A stretch of 64,000 nucleotides of DNA, from contig NZ_JAPIVT010000024.1 of the NCBI RefSeq assembly GCF_026239735.1, positions 17,441 to 81,440 of the forward strand, written 5' to 3'. The stretch comes from Pedobacter sp. MC2016-05 (GTDB lineage Bacteria; Bacteroidota; Bacteroidia; Sphingobacteriales; Sphingobacteriaceae). The notes beneath the pieces were generated by a model. The model was not told the DNA's origin. It did not search any database and worked only from the letters and a program-made list of their open reading frames with translations. Shown here piece after piece: positions 42,449 through 52,137 of this stretch (position 1 is its first letter; every line of letters starts with the position of its first letter). The position numbers and the translations under genes were made by a program.

Positions 42449-44836
42449 ATGTTTCGTTTTAAACTTCTTCTAATTATCATTTTCTCCTTTCATTTATCAA
42501 TTGCGCAAGCGCAACAAAACAGTAGCCTAAGTGGTATAATCACAGATAGCTCGGGGCCACTTAGTGGCGCATCTGTAATATTTAAAGGCACTAAAATGGG
42601 CACAACAACTAATAGTAGCGGTTATTTTGAGTTTACTGGAGTTGCTCCCGGTACTTATACAGTTGTCATATCAATAATGGGTTTCGAAACCCAACAAAAA
42701 CAGGTAAGCCTAAAAGCAGGCGAGAAACTAAATGTTAACTTCTCACTTAAAAGTACATCACAACAAATGCATGATGTGAATGTAACTGGTAAAACCGCTA
42801 CACAAAAGATTAAAGAGTCTGGATTTGCAGTAAACGCCATCGACACTAAAAAGTTGGCAAACACCACCGCCGATTTAAGTCAGATTTTAAACCGCAGTAC
42901 CGGCGTTCGTGTTCGCGAGCAGGGTGGTTTAGGATCCGATTTTAAATTCTCAATTAATGGTTTATCTGGTAAGCAGGTTAAATTCTTTATTGATGGGATA
43001 CCAATGGATGTAATGGGAAGTGCAATTACCTTGAACAACATTCCTGTAAACCTTGCTGATCGTCTGGAAGTTTACAAAGGTGTTGTGCCTGTAACTTTGG
43101 GAGCCGATGCAATGGGGGGTGCGGTAAACGTAATTACCAACCAAAACGTTAATAACTATTTAGATGTAAGCCACAGTTATGGTTCTTTTGCAACCAACAG
43201 ATCAGCTTTGCTTGGTCAATTTGTTGATAAAAAAACAGGGATCGTAGTTAAGGCATCAGGATTCTTTAACTACTCTAAAAACAACTATCTGATGAAAGAC
43301 GTAGATGTTGTAGTCGGTGGTGTCAGAAACGGGAAAGAAATTACCGATTTAAACGGTGCTGATTATGTAAAAGCAGATGTAAGGCGTTTCCACGACGATT
43401 ATAGGTCGGTATCAGGTCAGTTAGAAGCTGGAGTAACCAACAAGAGCTGGGCCGATGTTTTATTTGTAGGTGCGGGTTATAACAGAGTTGACCAGGAATT
43501 ACAGACCGGTTTTGAGCAGGATATTGTTTACGGAATGGTTACCAGAGCAAGCAATGCCAAAAATTTAACCTTGCGCTACAAGAAAGATAACCTGTTTACC
43601 AAGGGTTTAAGCTTAACAGCCTTTGCGGCAAAATCAAAAGATACCTACATTACTACAGATACTGCAACCAGATTGTATTTCTGGGATGGTTCCTATTCTC
43701 CTGATAGAGGCACTACCGAGATGAATAATATTAAGAATATTACGCACATGGTTAGACCAAGAACCTATGCCATGGCTAACGCAAGCTATACAATCAACAG
43801 CGAGCATTCTTTCAATTTAAACTACACTTTAGATCATTTAAAGAATAGAAATTTCAACGCTTTAGTTACAGATCATGATGATATGCCAGGTTTGCTCAGG
43901 AAACAGATTGCTGGTTTTGCCTATCAACAAGACCTTTTAGATAAGAGATTGGTGAATACGGCATTCGTAAAATATTATCATTTGGGCTTAGAACGTAATA
44001 AGTATATCAACGCTGTTTTAACTAAGTTAGATACTACTTTTAGCAATTTAGGTTACGGTATTGCAACCAGATACAAAATTTTACCTGATTTAGGAATTAA
44101 GGCTTCCTTCGAGCATGCTTATCGGTTACAAGAAGCAGAAGAAATGTTCGGCGATGGCTTAAATGTACAGGGTAATCCAGATTTGAGGCCCGAAAACAGC
44201 GACAACGTAAATTTGGGGGCGTATTATGGCTTAACAATTGGAAAGAGCAGGTTTTTTATAGAGGCTTCTGGTTTTTATCGTAATGCGCAAGATTTTATTG
44301 CTCCACTGCCAGATCAACGCACAAAGGTCATCAAAAATCAAAACGTATCGGCAGTTAGAATTACAGGTTTCGAAAGCGAATTAAGATACGCCTATGATCA
44401 GTTAATTACGGTAAACTTAAACTTAACTTACCAAAACGCAATTAGTACAACACAATATGGTAGAACCGAATCTATCAACTATGAAAGCACTTACCTAAAT
44501 AAACTGCCAAACCAACCTTTCTTATTCGGTAATGCAGATTTCACCATTGGTAAAGACAACCTGTTAGGTAAAAACACACGTATACAATTTAACTGGCTTA
44601 CACAATATGTAAACTGGTTCTATTTAACCTGGGAAGGTAGTGGCAGTTTAAACGGAAAACAATTTGTACCTACCCAGTTTATACACAACGCATCTGTAAA
44701 TTATGCGCTTCAAAATGGCAAATACAACCTATCTGCCGAGTGCAGAAACTTAACTGATGTAGTAGCTTTTGATAACTATAGTGTACAAAAACCAGGCAGA
44801 TCATTTGCCGTGAAATTGAGGTATTTCATTCATTAG
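42449..44836 (+). CDS. TonB-dependent siderophore-type receptor (XusA-like)
   Basis: A 795-residue outer-membrane receptor. A signal peptide (ends about residue 21, AQAQQ) is followed by a carboxypeptidase-regulatory-like domain (about 27-105: SLSGIITDSSGPLSGASVIF). The plug is at about 115-235 (LSQILNRSTGVRVREQGGLG, then GADAMGGAVNVITN). The long barrel ends in Phe-Ile-His with a typical last strand (SFAVKLRYFIH). The neighbours (surface lipoprotein and PepSY membrane protein) point to iron-siderophore import; XusA in Bacteroides has the same place. The 80-bp gap from the upstream gene allows one operon. Confidence 0.88.
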   Translation: MFRFKLLLIIIFSFHLSIAQAQQNSSLSGIITDSSGPLSGASVIFKGTKMGTTTNSSGYFEFTGVAPGTYTVVISIMGFETQQKQVSLKAGEKLNVNFSLKSTSQQMHDVNVTGKTATQKIKESGFAVNAIDTKKLANTTADLSQILNRSTGVRVREQGGLGSDFKFSINGLSGKQVKFFIDGIPMDVMGSAITLNNIPVNLADRLEVYKGVVPVTLGADAMGGAVNVITNQNVNNYLDVSHSYGSFATNRSALLGQFVDKKTGIVVKASGFFNYSKNNYLMKDVDVVVGGVRNGKEITDLNGADYVKADVRRFHDDYRSVSGQLEAGVTNKSWADVLFVGAGYNRVDQELQTGFEQDIVYGMVTRASNAKNLTLRYKKDNLFTKGLSLTAFAAKSKDTYITTDTATRLYFWDGSYSPDRGTTEMNNIKNITHMVRPRTYAMANASYTINSEHSFNLNYTLDHLKNRNFNALVTDHDDMPGLLRKQIAGFAYQQDLLDKRLVNTAFVKYYHLGLERNKYINAVLTKLDTTFSNLGYGIATRYKILPDLGIKASFEHAYRLQEAEEMFGDGLNVQGNPDLRPENSDNVNLGAYYGLTIGKSRFFIEASGFYRNAQDFIAPLPDQRTKVIKNQNVSAVRITGFESELRYAYDQLITVNLNLTYQNAISTTQYGRTESINYESTYLNKLPNQPFLFGNADFTIGKDNLLGKNTRIQFNWLTQYVNWFYLTWEGSGSLNGKQFVPTQFIHNASVNYALQNGKYNLSAECRNLTDVVAFDNYSVQKPGRSFAVKLRYFIH

Positions 44837-44854
44837 TAAATAAATTTTTAAAAG

Positions 44855-46057
44855 ATGAAAAAATATATAAGTAGTGCCATAAAGGCTATTGCGCTAGTAT
44901 TATTGATTGTTGTTATCAACAGCTGTAAAAAGCCAGCAGGGGGTTCAGACCAAGGCGAAACTAAATATTCGGCAGTACTATGCATTGGTAGCTGGCCAAA
45001 TACCGCTTATTACATTGCCGGCATAGGGTCGTTAACCAGCGGTACCATTAGTTTGGCTAATAACGGCGCCGAAATGACGGGTAAAGTTTATGCGCAAGAT
45101 ATTATCCAAAGGGATGGTTTTTATTATCACGCCAACGCATCCAGCGGAAAATTAGGCAAATATCACGTTGAAAATGGGGTGTTGGTAACCGATAAAGAAA
45201 TTCCTTTTTCGTGGTTAGAGTGGAGCTCGTATGCTTGGGAAGATGCAAGTACTTTGGTCATCTTCGGGGTTGGCAATAATGAGGGGCGTTACGCTGTTGT
45301 TAACGTAGACAGAATGGCGATTAAAACGGGTAAACTAAGCCTCAAAAGCATTCCAACGGGTTTCGATGGTTACAACATCGGTTTCGCACAATACAGCGCT
45401 AACAAACTATATTTAGGTTATGGGTTTTCTTCGACAGATTTTACCAAATATCCCAACATGCCGGTATACCAGGAGTCGTTAGTAGCGATAATAGACTATG
45501 CAACCATGACGGTAGAAAAATCTCTGTCTGATACTCGTACTACTGGTTTAGGCGGTCCAAATGTATATGCGCCATCTTCATTTGTAGATGAGTTGGGCGA
45601 TCTTTATTTTATCAGTGATCCGGTAAATAATTACGATTACAATTCTCCATCGGTAATGTACCGTATCAAAAGTGGAACCACAGTGATCGATCCAACTTAC
45701 TTCTTCAATTTTTCTGCAGTTACTAATAACGAAATGGTGCCGGCAATGTGGTACATCGGTAATGGAAAAGCCATTGTGCGTTCAAGAATTGCAGGTCAAT
45801 CTATCGATACCGACCATTATTTCTGTATAGTAGATGCTAGAAACGGGTCGTTTATTAAAAAACTAAACTTACCTGTGGATAAAGGAGAACGGATGGTAAA
45901 TGCCGTAATTGTTGAAGATGGAAAAGTTTTTATTGCAGTAAATTCTGCGGATAAAGATTACATCTGGCAGTACAATCCCGCAACCGATGAGCTTACCAAA
46001 GGGGTTGAGTTTATAGGAGGTATCGATTACATCCTGAGAATAGAAAAACTAAAATAA
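44855..46057 (+). CDS. DUF4374 lipoprotein, XusB-like (second copy)
   Basis: A 400-residue surface lipoprotein (Cys24 in INSCKK). The sequence shows the propeller-like repeats of DUF4374, for example GFYYHANASSGKLGKYHVEN, and the late motifs YIGNGKAIVRS and WQYNPATDELTKG. In the Bacteroides XusABC system, XusB binds ferric siderophore and helps deliver it to XusA. It starts 18 bp after the receptor and is followed 15 bp later by the PepSY protein gene, the same order as xusA-xusB-xusC. Ligand identity is inference. Confidence 0.83.
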   Translation: MKKYISSAIKAIALVLLIVVINSCKKPAGGSDQGETKYSAVLCIGSWPNTAYYIAGIGSLTSGTISLANNGAEMTGKVYAQDIIQRDGFYYHANASSGKLGKYHVENGVLVTDKEIPFSWLEWSSYAWEDASTLVIFGVGNNEGRYAVVNVDRMAIKTGKLSLKSIPTGFDGYNIGFAQYSANKLYLGYGFSSTDFTKYPNMPVYQESLVAIIDYATMTVEKSLSDTRTTGLGGPNVYAPSSFVDELGDLYFISDPVNNYDYNSPSVMYRIKSGTTVIDPTYFFNFSAVTNNEMVPAMWYIGNGKAIVRSRIAGQSIDTDHYFCIVDARNGSFIKKLNLPVDKGERMVNAVIVEDGKVFIAVNSADKDYIWQYNPATDELTKGVEFIGGIDYILRIEKLK

Positions 46058-46072
46058 TACCAGCAGCTTACA

Positions 46073-47203
46073 ATGACATTTAAGAAGATTAATGCGTGGC
46101 TGCATTTATGGCTAGGGTTAGCATCTGGTATTGTTGTGTTTATACTCGGAATTACGGGCTGCATACTTGTTTTTAAGGTAGAAATTAACAAATATGCCTC
46201 ACCTTGGACACGGGTAGAAATTCCTGAAGGCGGTAAAATGTTGCCACCTTCAGTACTTTACAAGGCGGTAGAAAAAGCGGTGCCCAATAGAGAAATAGAA
46301 TCAGTTTGGTACCATGGCCAAGGAATGACCTCAAGGTTCAGGATTCATGAAATGGATTCTACCGTTTTTGTTAATCCATACAATGCAGAAGTTGTAGCTA
46401 TTGGCCAGTTAAATGATTTTTTTCACTTTTTTGAAGACGGCCATTATTATTTGTGGTTGCCACAAAAAATTGGTCGTCAAGTAACAGGCTGGGGCACGTT
46501 TATATTTTTTCTACTGCTCATTAGCGGATTGATTTTATGGTGGCCCAAAAACCTGAAAAAAGCTAATGTTAATAAGAGCTTTAAAATTAAATGGAGCGGT
46601 AAGTTTAAGCGTGTAAATTACGATTTACACAACGTTTTAGGTTTCTACTCCATTATTGTTGCACTTATTTTAGCTTTTACCGGTTTAATTATGAGTTTTG
46701 CCTGGGTTAATGCTGGTGTATATTGGTTGGCTGGAGGAGATAGCACAGAGAAAAAAAGAATTGAAGCTGTTTCTGACACCACCACAAATCTTAAAACAAA
46801 TATGTTAGAGCAGGTAAACAAGGCCTTTTACTTAGGAGTTTCCAAAATTGGCGAACATAATACAGATCAAATTATTGTCAACTTCCCCGAGAGCGCATCT
46901 GATGCACTTTACATCTGTGTTGATATGTATAAAGGTACCTGGCGTGATGTTTACCTAGATCAATATACCTTAAAAGAACTTCCAGCATCGAGAAATAGAC
47001 TTAGAAATGAAGACCTCGCCGCTTGGATTAGACGCTCTAATTATGGCTTACACGTTGGCGAAATTGGCGGAACTACGACTAAAATAATCTACTTCATAGT
47101 TAGCTTAATTTGCGCCAGTTTGCCCGTTACCGGCTTTTACGTTTGGTGGGGCAAAAGGAAAAAATCAAAAAAGAAATTCAGCAGCTTAAGCGAACCCAAT
47201 TAA
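46073..47203 (+). CDS. PepSY-domain inner-membrane protein, XusC-like
   Basis: A 376-residue membrane protein of the PepSY_TM family. The four helices are at about 13-36, 138-158, 190-215 and 338-360. It contains the conserved NAWLHLWLGLASGIVV segment, then HYYLWLPQKIGRQVTGWGTF, NYDLHNVLGFYSIIVALIL and YGLHVGEIGG, with conserved His residues that may bind haem. Such proteins are thought to reduce ferric siderophore and release iron on the way through the envelope; XusC belongs to this family. It starts 15 bp after the second lipoprotein gene. Confidence 0.85.
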   Translation: MTFKKINAWLHLWLGLASGIVVFILGITGCILVFKVEINKYASPWTRVEIPEGGKMLPPSVLYKAVEKAVPNREIESVWYHGQGMTSRFRIHEMDSTVFVNPYNAEVVAIGQLNDFFHFFEDGHYYLWLPQKIGRQVTGWGTFIFFLLLISGLILWWPKNLKKANVNKSFKIKWSGKFKRVNYDLHNVLGFYSIIVALILAFTGLIMSFAWVNAGVYWLAGGDSTEKKRIEAVSDTTTNLKTNMLEQVNKAFYLGVSKIGEHNTDQIIVNFPESASDALYICVDMYKGTWRDVYLDQYTLKELPASRNRLRNEDLAAWIRRSNYGLHVGEIGGTTTKIIYFIVSLICASLPVTGFYVWWGKRKKSKKKFSSLSEPN

Positions 47204-47229
47204 GCGCTTATCAATTAAAATCATACAGA

Positions 47230-49686
47230 ATGAAATGTACGTGTACTACAGCTAAATTGGCTGTCAAGGATATCTTTTTGCGCAAAATTTTAGGGTTTAT
47301 TGCTTTATTGCTGTGGACACAAATTGCTGTTGCACAACAAGAGGGGCGTATTTTGGGAGTAGTAAAAACTACTTTGGGCAAACCCATAGAATATGCCTCG
47401 GTAGCCTTAAAGCAAAGCGATGATAAAATTTTTAAGGGCGTATTAACAGATTCTGTTGGTAAATTTTCGTTTGCAAATTTGCCAAACGGAACTTATAAAT
47501 TGGTAATTTCTAGCATGGGTCATATCAACCAAACCTTACCTAACTTCCAGGTTAATGCTTCAAATAAGGTCTTTAATTTCTCAGATATTCAACTGGCGGA
47601 TGATGCGAAACAATTAGCAGCGGTACAGGTTACTGGGCAAAGGAAAGTGATAGAGCAAAGTATGGATAAAATGACTTTAAACGTAGAGCATAGCATTTTA
47701 GCCGAAGGCAGTACAGCCTTAGAATTGTTGGAAAGAGCGCCAGGGGTGAAGGTAGATGGTGATGGTAACATTTCCCTAAAAGGAAGAAGTGGTGTAAACG
47801 TAATGATCAATGGCAAGCTGACCTATTTAAATGCAGCAGAACTGGCAATACTATTAAAAGCAACCAATTCTTCATCCATCTCTAAAATTGAAATCATCAA
47901 CAGTCCGTCTGCTAAATTTGATGCTGCGGGTAATGTTGGGATGATCAACATTGTGATTAAGAAAAACCAAGCAAGAGGGTTTAACGGTTCCATCAATACA
48001 AATGCTGGCGCTGGTCGTAATGCAAGGTATGGCGGTGGATTTAACCTGAATTATCGTTCTGCAAAATTTAACATTTATGGTAATTATAACTACGCTTATC
48101 GTGGCGAAACCGAATACCTGGATTTTATCAGGCGTTTTGCCGATGGACAAGTTTCAAATTTTCGAACATCTACCCAGCGTACCGAAACCAATGAGCCACT
48201 AAATACCCATAATTTTCGTGCTGGTATCGATTATGAAATTGATAGCAGTCATGTTATTGGGCTTTTGGTGAACGGAAATTTAGGGAGCTATATCCACGAT
48301 AGTGAAACCAGCAACCTGATTAGAAATAATCAGGGAACTTTGTTAAGTGATATGTTTACCCAAAACTACGATAAACAAAGCTGGGAGAGTTTAACCTACA
48401 ACTTAAACTACTTGCATCGTTTTGGAAAAAAAGGTAGAGCGCTCTCTGCAGATTTAGACTTTGCGCCTAATCGTTTCAACTCTAATTTAAATTTGGATAC
48501 CCGTTCCAAACCTAATACTGATTTTCCTGATGGAAATTTAGCCAGAAGACGCGGAACTGTGCCTGCTAAAACCGATGTTTATGTAGCTAAGTTTGATTAC
48601 ACCGACGTATTTAGCGAAGCTATAAAATGGGAAACTGGAGCAAAGAGTTCGTTCATCCAAGCGGATAATAATTTGGTATATCATCGGTTCATCAATAACA
48701 ATTGGGAGTATGATGCAACGTCAAGTAATCATTTTAAATACAAAGAGCAAATTCATGCGGCTTACTTAAATGTGATGGCGGAGTTTGGAAAAACCTCAAT
48801 ACAAGCGGGTTTACGTGGCGAGTACACCAATACCAACGGAAATCAAATCACTGCCAATCAGGTTTTTGCAAGAGATTACTTTCAATTGTTTCCCAATGTG
48901 GCGGTAAACCAAAATATCAATGCCAACAACCAGGTTCAACTTTCTTATAGTCGTAGAATTGAAAGGCCAAATTATAGTTCCTTAAACCCTTTTCGTATGT
49001 TCAGAGACCCATCTTTATACTATGAAGGAAATCCATATCTAAAACCAGAACTAACACAAAACATTGTATTTAATTATGTATTCAAGAACAAGTTTACTAC
49101 GTCTTTAAACTACAGCAGAACCAGTGATGTAATTACTTGGGTAACGGGACAGAATGATGCTGCAAATACGACTTTCGAAGCGCCAAAAAACCTCCCAAGT
49201 TTAGTGAATATGGGTGTGAGTTTTACCGCCCAGGTTGACTATTTCAAGTGGTGGTCGGCAACAAATTTTGTAAATGTTTTTCGTAACGAATACGATCTGC
49301 AAAATAGCAAGAACAAACAAACCAGCTTTAGTGCAAATACCCAGAATTCGTTTAAATTAGCTAAAGGTTTCGGCGCAGAGCTGAATGCTTTTTATAACTC
49401 AAAATCAGCTTATGGTATGATGATCGAGCAATCTTACTGGGCAGTTTCTGCCGCCTTGCAAAAAAGCATACTCAATGATAAAGGCAGTATCAAGTTAGCA
49501 GTGAATGATATTTTTCAGACCAATAACTTTAGAAATGATACCCGCTATGAAAATATCAATATGTACAGCAGAATTTGGATTGATAGCCGAAGAGCAATCC
49601 TTTCATTTACCTACAGGTTTGGAAAGCAGTTTGAAAATGGTGCCCGTAAAACAGCTAGCGATGACATTCAAGACAGGATAAAATAA
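47230..49686 (+). CDS. TonB-dependent receptor, OMP_b-brl family
   Basis: An 818-residue outer-membrane protein. The Met at 47230 is chosen (MKCTCTTAKLAVKD, then a hydrophobic signal ending AVAQQ). The frame extends upstream into the PepSY gene, but that would put the signal far inside. Domains: carboxypeptidase-regulatory-like (about 40-120), plug with LLERAPGVKVDGDGNISLKG and FDAAGNVGMINIVI, and a PF14905-type barrel ending FTYRFGKQF. It is a relative of the receptor at 37349. It closes the proposed iron operon; the gap to the PepSY gene is 26 bp. Confidence 0.88.
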   Translation: MKCTCTTAKLAVKDIFLRKILGFIALLLWTQIAVAQQEGRILGVVKTTLGKPIEYASVALKQSDDKIFKGVLTDSVGKFSFANLPNGTYKLVISSMGHINQTLPNFQVNASNKVFNFSDIQLADDAKQLAAVQVTGQRKVIEQSMDKMTLNVEHSILAEGSTALELLERAPGVKVDGDGNISLKGRSGVNVMINGKLTYLNAAELAILLKATNSSSISKIEIINSPSAKFDAAGNVGMINIVIKKNQARGFNGSINTNAGAGRNARYGGGFNLNYRSAKFNIYGNYNYAYRGETEYLDFIRRFADGQVSNFRTSTQRTETNEPLNTHNFRAGIDYEIDSSHVIGLLVNGNLGSYIHDSETSNLIRNNQGTLLSDMFTQNYDKQSWESLTYNLNYLHRFGKKGRALSADLDFAPNRFNSNLNLDTRSKPNTDFPDGNLARRRGTVPAKTDVYVAKFDYTDVFSEAIKWETGAKSSFIQADNNLVYHRFINNNWEYDATSSNHFKYKEQIHAAYLNVMAEFGKTSIQAGLRGEYTNTNGNQITANQVFARDYFQLFPNVAVNQNINANNQVQLSYSRRIERPNYSSLNPFRMFRDPSLYYEGNPYLKPELTQNIVFNYVFKNKFTTSLNYSRTSDVITWVTGQNDAANTTFEAPKNLPSLVNMGVSFTAQVDYFKWWSATNFVNVFRNEYDLQNSKNKQTSFSANTQNSFKLAKGFGAELNAFYNSKSAYGMMIEQSYWAVSAALQKSILNDKGSIKLAVNDIFQTNNFRNDTRYENINMYSRIWIDSRRAILSFTYRFGKQFENGARKTASDDIQDRIK

Positions 49687-50361
49687 TCACAAAGGCTATG
49701 GGTATGAAGATCTTTTATTCGGGAAGCCAGTACATGGTGTAATCATCCGGGAATAGAGATAAAGAAAATTTCTGAAAAAAAATGCTGCTGATCTCTAAAA
49801 ATCTAGCTTTAAATTTTGGTATTATGACCTTGATAAATTGATTTTTCTCAAAAAGGTATTAAGATATCGAAGAAGATAGTTGACAGAAAATTAGAAATTA
49901 TTCCACTTTAATAATACTTGTTACTCTTATCCCGGGCATCCGGTCGAAAATATCCTGCATTTATTTTCTATGGTTTGCCCAGCAAATAACACTACTTTGT
50001 TGATGCCAAATGCCTTTGAGCGCTTTACCACGTTGTTGTACATTCCCTGATTTCTCATCAGCCGCCAGAGGAGTTTGGAAATCCAGTTTCTCTTTCGGAA
50101 AGCCTTTCATTTCATACATTCCAGGGGATTGAAATCTCCTGTTTCTCCTTTCATTTCCGGCTTTGTGAAGATCAGCTTTACTGCCGTTTTCCTGGCCGCT
50201 CATATTTTTTTACAGTCGAAGGCTTCAGTCTTTTCCGCTTTAAGCAGGCTACGGGCTTTCAGGACTATTCGCATTGGAAAAGGCCTGTGGGTGCGGGCAG
50301 TTTCCTGGATCAACTGCGTTTTGGTCGCTGAATATAATAACAATATATAAGTCTTTAATCT
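49687..50361. other. Intergenic stretch with overlapping uncertain frames
   Basis: No clear gene. The minus-strand frame 49961-50203 (80 residues, with PKEKLDFQTPLAADEKSGNV) and an overlapping plus-strand frame at 50075-50350 are both possible; the minus one has the more protein-like composition. No known family was recognised and no terminator follows the receptor gene. Confidence 0.35.
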
Positions 50362-51154
50362 ATGAATGAAGAGAATGTTGGGTATTTGCAGAATAATCTA
50401 AAATACCTGGGTTTTGGGGAGCAGCTGAATGCGGCGCTAAAAGAATCCATCGGAAAGGCTTTGCCTGAATTTAAATTTAAATTGGAGACGTCCGTTGTGA
50501 TGGCCGATCCTGTTAATAAGGATAAGCCGGAATTAGCTGATAAGATATCTTATGCGCTGAACTTTTCAAAAAGTAAGGTGACTGATGTGTATTTCTTTAA
50601 CAACTTTGAAGCGACTTTGCAAAAAGGAGGCGCTGTTGATGCGCTTTCGCAGGTCTTCTATATCAATAAGGGTAAGGGAGTAACCGCCAAGGAATCATTT
50701 AATCTCATTTCTGACCGTGCGGTCAATAAGGACGTAGTAAAGTGGGGAGAAAGCGAACCTGTGGCTAAAGCTGGACTTTGCTGAAAAAGTGGATGGGGGA
50801 TATGTCATGAAGAACTTTGGCGAAAGTGCGGATTTGATCTTTCTGCACATAACCATTGACAGTTTTATGATCTCTGATCTTGAAAAGCTAGGTTTTAAGT
50901 ATCAGTTAATGAAGTCATTGCAGCGTGGTAATGTGCATGAGGTTTCTTTTTTCAAGGTTGGCAGGGAAACAAAGGGATTTGTTGCTGCCTACCCACAGTA
51001 TAAGACTTTGGACTTTTCTGACGCGGGTATGAAGTCGGTGTACAGCAAGGCTGTGGACCAGAAGGCAATGGCCAGTGAGGCAGTTGTCCAGGAGCCTGAA
51101 GTTGCTATGGAGACAAAAAGGGCAGGGGCAGATTGTCTTTGTATTAAGTTTTAG
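50362..51154 (+). pseudogene. Frameshifted conserved conjugative-element protein
   Basis: Two pieces form one gene. The first (50362-50784) starts MNEENVGYLQNNLKYLGFGE and contains DVYFFNNFEATLQKG and FYINKGKGVTAKESFNLIS. After EPV at about 50760 the frame changes: one base later the sequence continues WLKLDFAEKVDGGYVMKNFG and runs to 51154, with LMKSLQRGNVHEVSFFKVGR and FVAAYPQYKTLDFSD. The joined product of about 264 residues matches a conserved protein of Bacteroidota conjugative elements as I remember it (LGFGE, YFFN, INKGxGxTAKE, AxPQxKT). It is broken by one inserted or two deleted bases, unless that is a sequencing error. Confidence 0.75.
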
Positions 51155-51167
51155 TTTTGTTGAGGCT

Positions 51168-51192
51168 TAGCAGGGGGCAAATGCCCCTGCTA
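51168..51192 (+). terminator. Terminator-like hairpin after the broken gene
   Basis: AGCAGGGG (51169-51176) pairs with CCCCTGCT (51184-51191), 15 bp after the stop. The T-run is delayed (about 51208), so terminator function is likely but not certain. Confidence 0.55.
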
Positions 51193-51261
51193 CTTGAGTT
51201 TGGCTAATTTTTTTGTGATTTAAGGGATTCTGATATATTTGCCGCTTAAATATCACTTATC

Positions 51262-51438
51262 ATAGAAAAATATGCAAAAATTAGCGAGCTTGTAGCATCG
51301 GTTGAAGCTGATGCTGAAAAGTTCTACAACGCAGGTATCGCTGCTGTCGGAACGCGTGTTCGTAAAGGTATGCAGGATCTGAAAAACCTTGCTCAGGAAA
51401 TCAGAGCTGAGGTCACAGAAAAGAAAAATACCAAGTAA
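51262..51438 (+). CDS. Histone H1-like (Hc1) protein with a non-ATG start
   Basis: A 58-residue basic DNA-binding protein of the Hc1-like family found in Bacteroidota: after EKYAKISELVASVEADAEKF come GTRVRKGMQDLKNLAQEIRA and a basic tail EVTEKKNTK. It has a perfect family-like length when started at the ATA codon 51262-51264 (ATA GAA AAA TAT), but there is no ATG, GTG or TTG in frame before it; a stop codon TAA lies at 51247. The ATG at 51272 is in another frame and soon hits a stop. Either ATA (or ATC/ATT) is used as a start, or an ATG mutated to ATA. The coding body is clean, suggesting recent loss or real use. Confidence 0.75.
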   Translation: MEKYAKISELVASVEADAEKFYNAGIAAVGTRVRKGMQDLKNLAQEIRAEVTEKKNTK

Positions 51439-51461
51439 TCAATTAAGATTACTGTTTTGGG

Positions 51462-51499
51462 AATTATGCCCCAGTCCGGATTCGGATTGAGGCATAATT
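51462..51499. terminator. Long hairpin after the Hc1 gene
   Basis: AATTATGCC (51462-51470) pairs with GGCATAATT (51491-51499). Inside, CAGTCCG pairs with CGGATTG (one G-T pair), giving a long stem with one mismatch. There is no T-run. Its place 23 bp after the stop suggests a terminator or message stabiliser. Confidence 0.55.
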
Positions 51500-52137
51500 A
51501 TTACGGTGGAAATTATATGGATTAAATCAATAAAAAAACCAAGATTGCCACAGAATTTTCATAAATTTTATTTTTGATTTTCACTTATTCCTTAACAATT
51601 TCCGCTGATCGTATTTAATAGGGGCATAGTGTCAGATATAAGATTGATGCTCAAGGAATCAATTAGATCAGCGTCAACTTTCATGTTTGACTATTAGCAT
51701 CTTTCCATTTTCCAACCCCGTCCGACCGTAATCTAAACAATATCTTCAAATATATTTAGAGCTATTCAGTATCCAGCTAACATCCTCAAAATTAAAGCCG
51801 ATGTCAGTAGAAACTACCAGCTAATACATTAGTCGGATTGTATTTAAGTAGTAAAAAATAGAGATATTTTTTGTATTATGCTCACATTTGTAATTGATCT
51901 GTCAAGAGGTGTTCTTAATTATTAGCAGATAATAAGTTTGTGCAAATCTAGCTAGGTTCGTTCTGTGCGCTATGAAATGCGCATGCTACAGGTACTTGTC
52001 ATGACTATATTTTGAGCAGAAATCCATAAAAAAAAACTTCCTTATAATAACAAAAGATAGTTATTTTTGGTTTTTGCTTGACCTTTTCATCCTTTTGAAA
52101 AAAGGCAATTTCTATCCCAAATCACTAACCAAATGAT
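51500..52137. other. Upstream region of the hybrid two-component gene
   Basis: About 640 bp without an open frame. TATTTTTG at 52062-52069 fits the TAnnTTTG -7 consensus 69 bp before the start codon, but no TTTG is at the right distance upstream, so the promoter call is weak. Confidence 0.35.

Noticed and set aside
47110..47229. Upstream extension of the last TonB receptor into the PepSY gene.
   Set aside because: The signal peptide begins shortly after Met at 47230; the extension would move it inside the protein.
52062..52069. TATTTTTG as promoter of the hybrid regulator.
   Set aside because: Only the -7 element fits; no TTTG at the needed spacing, so it is mentioned only under the intergenic region.
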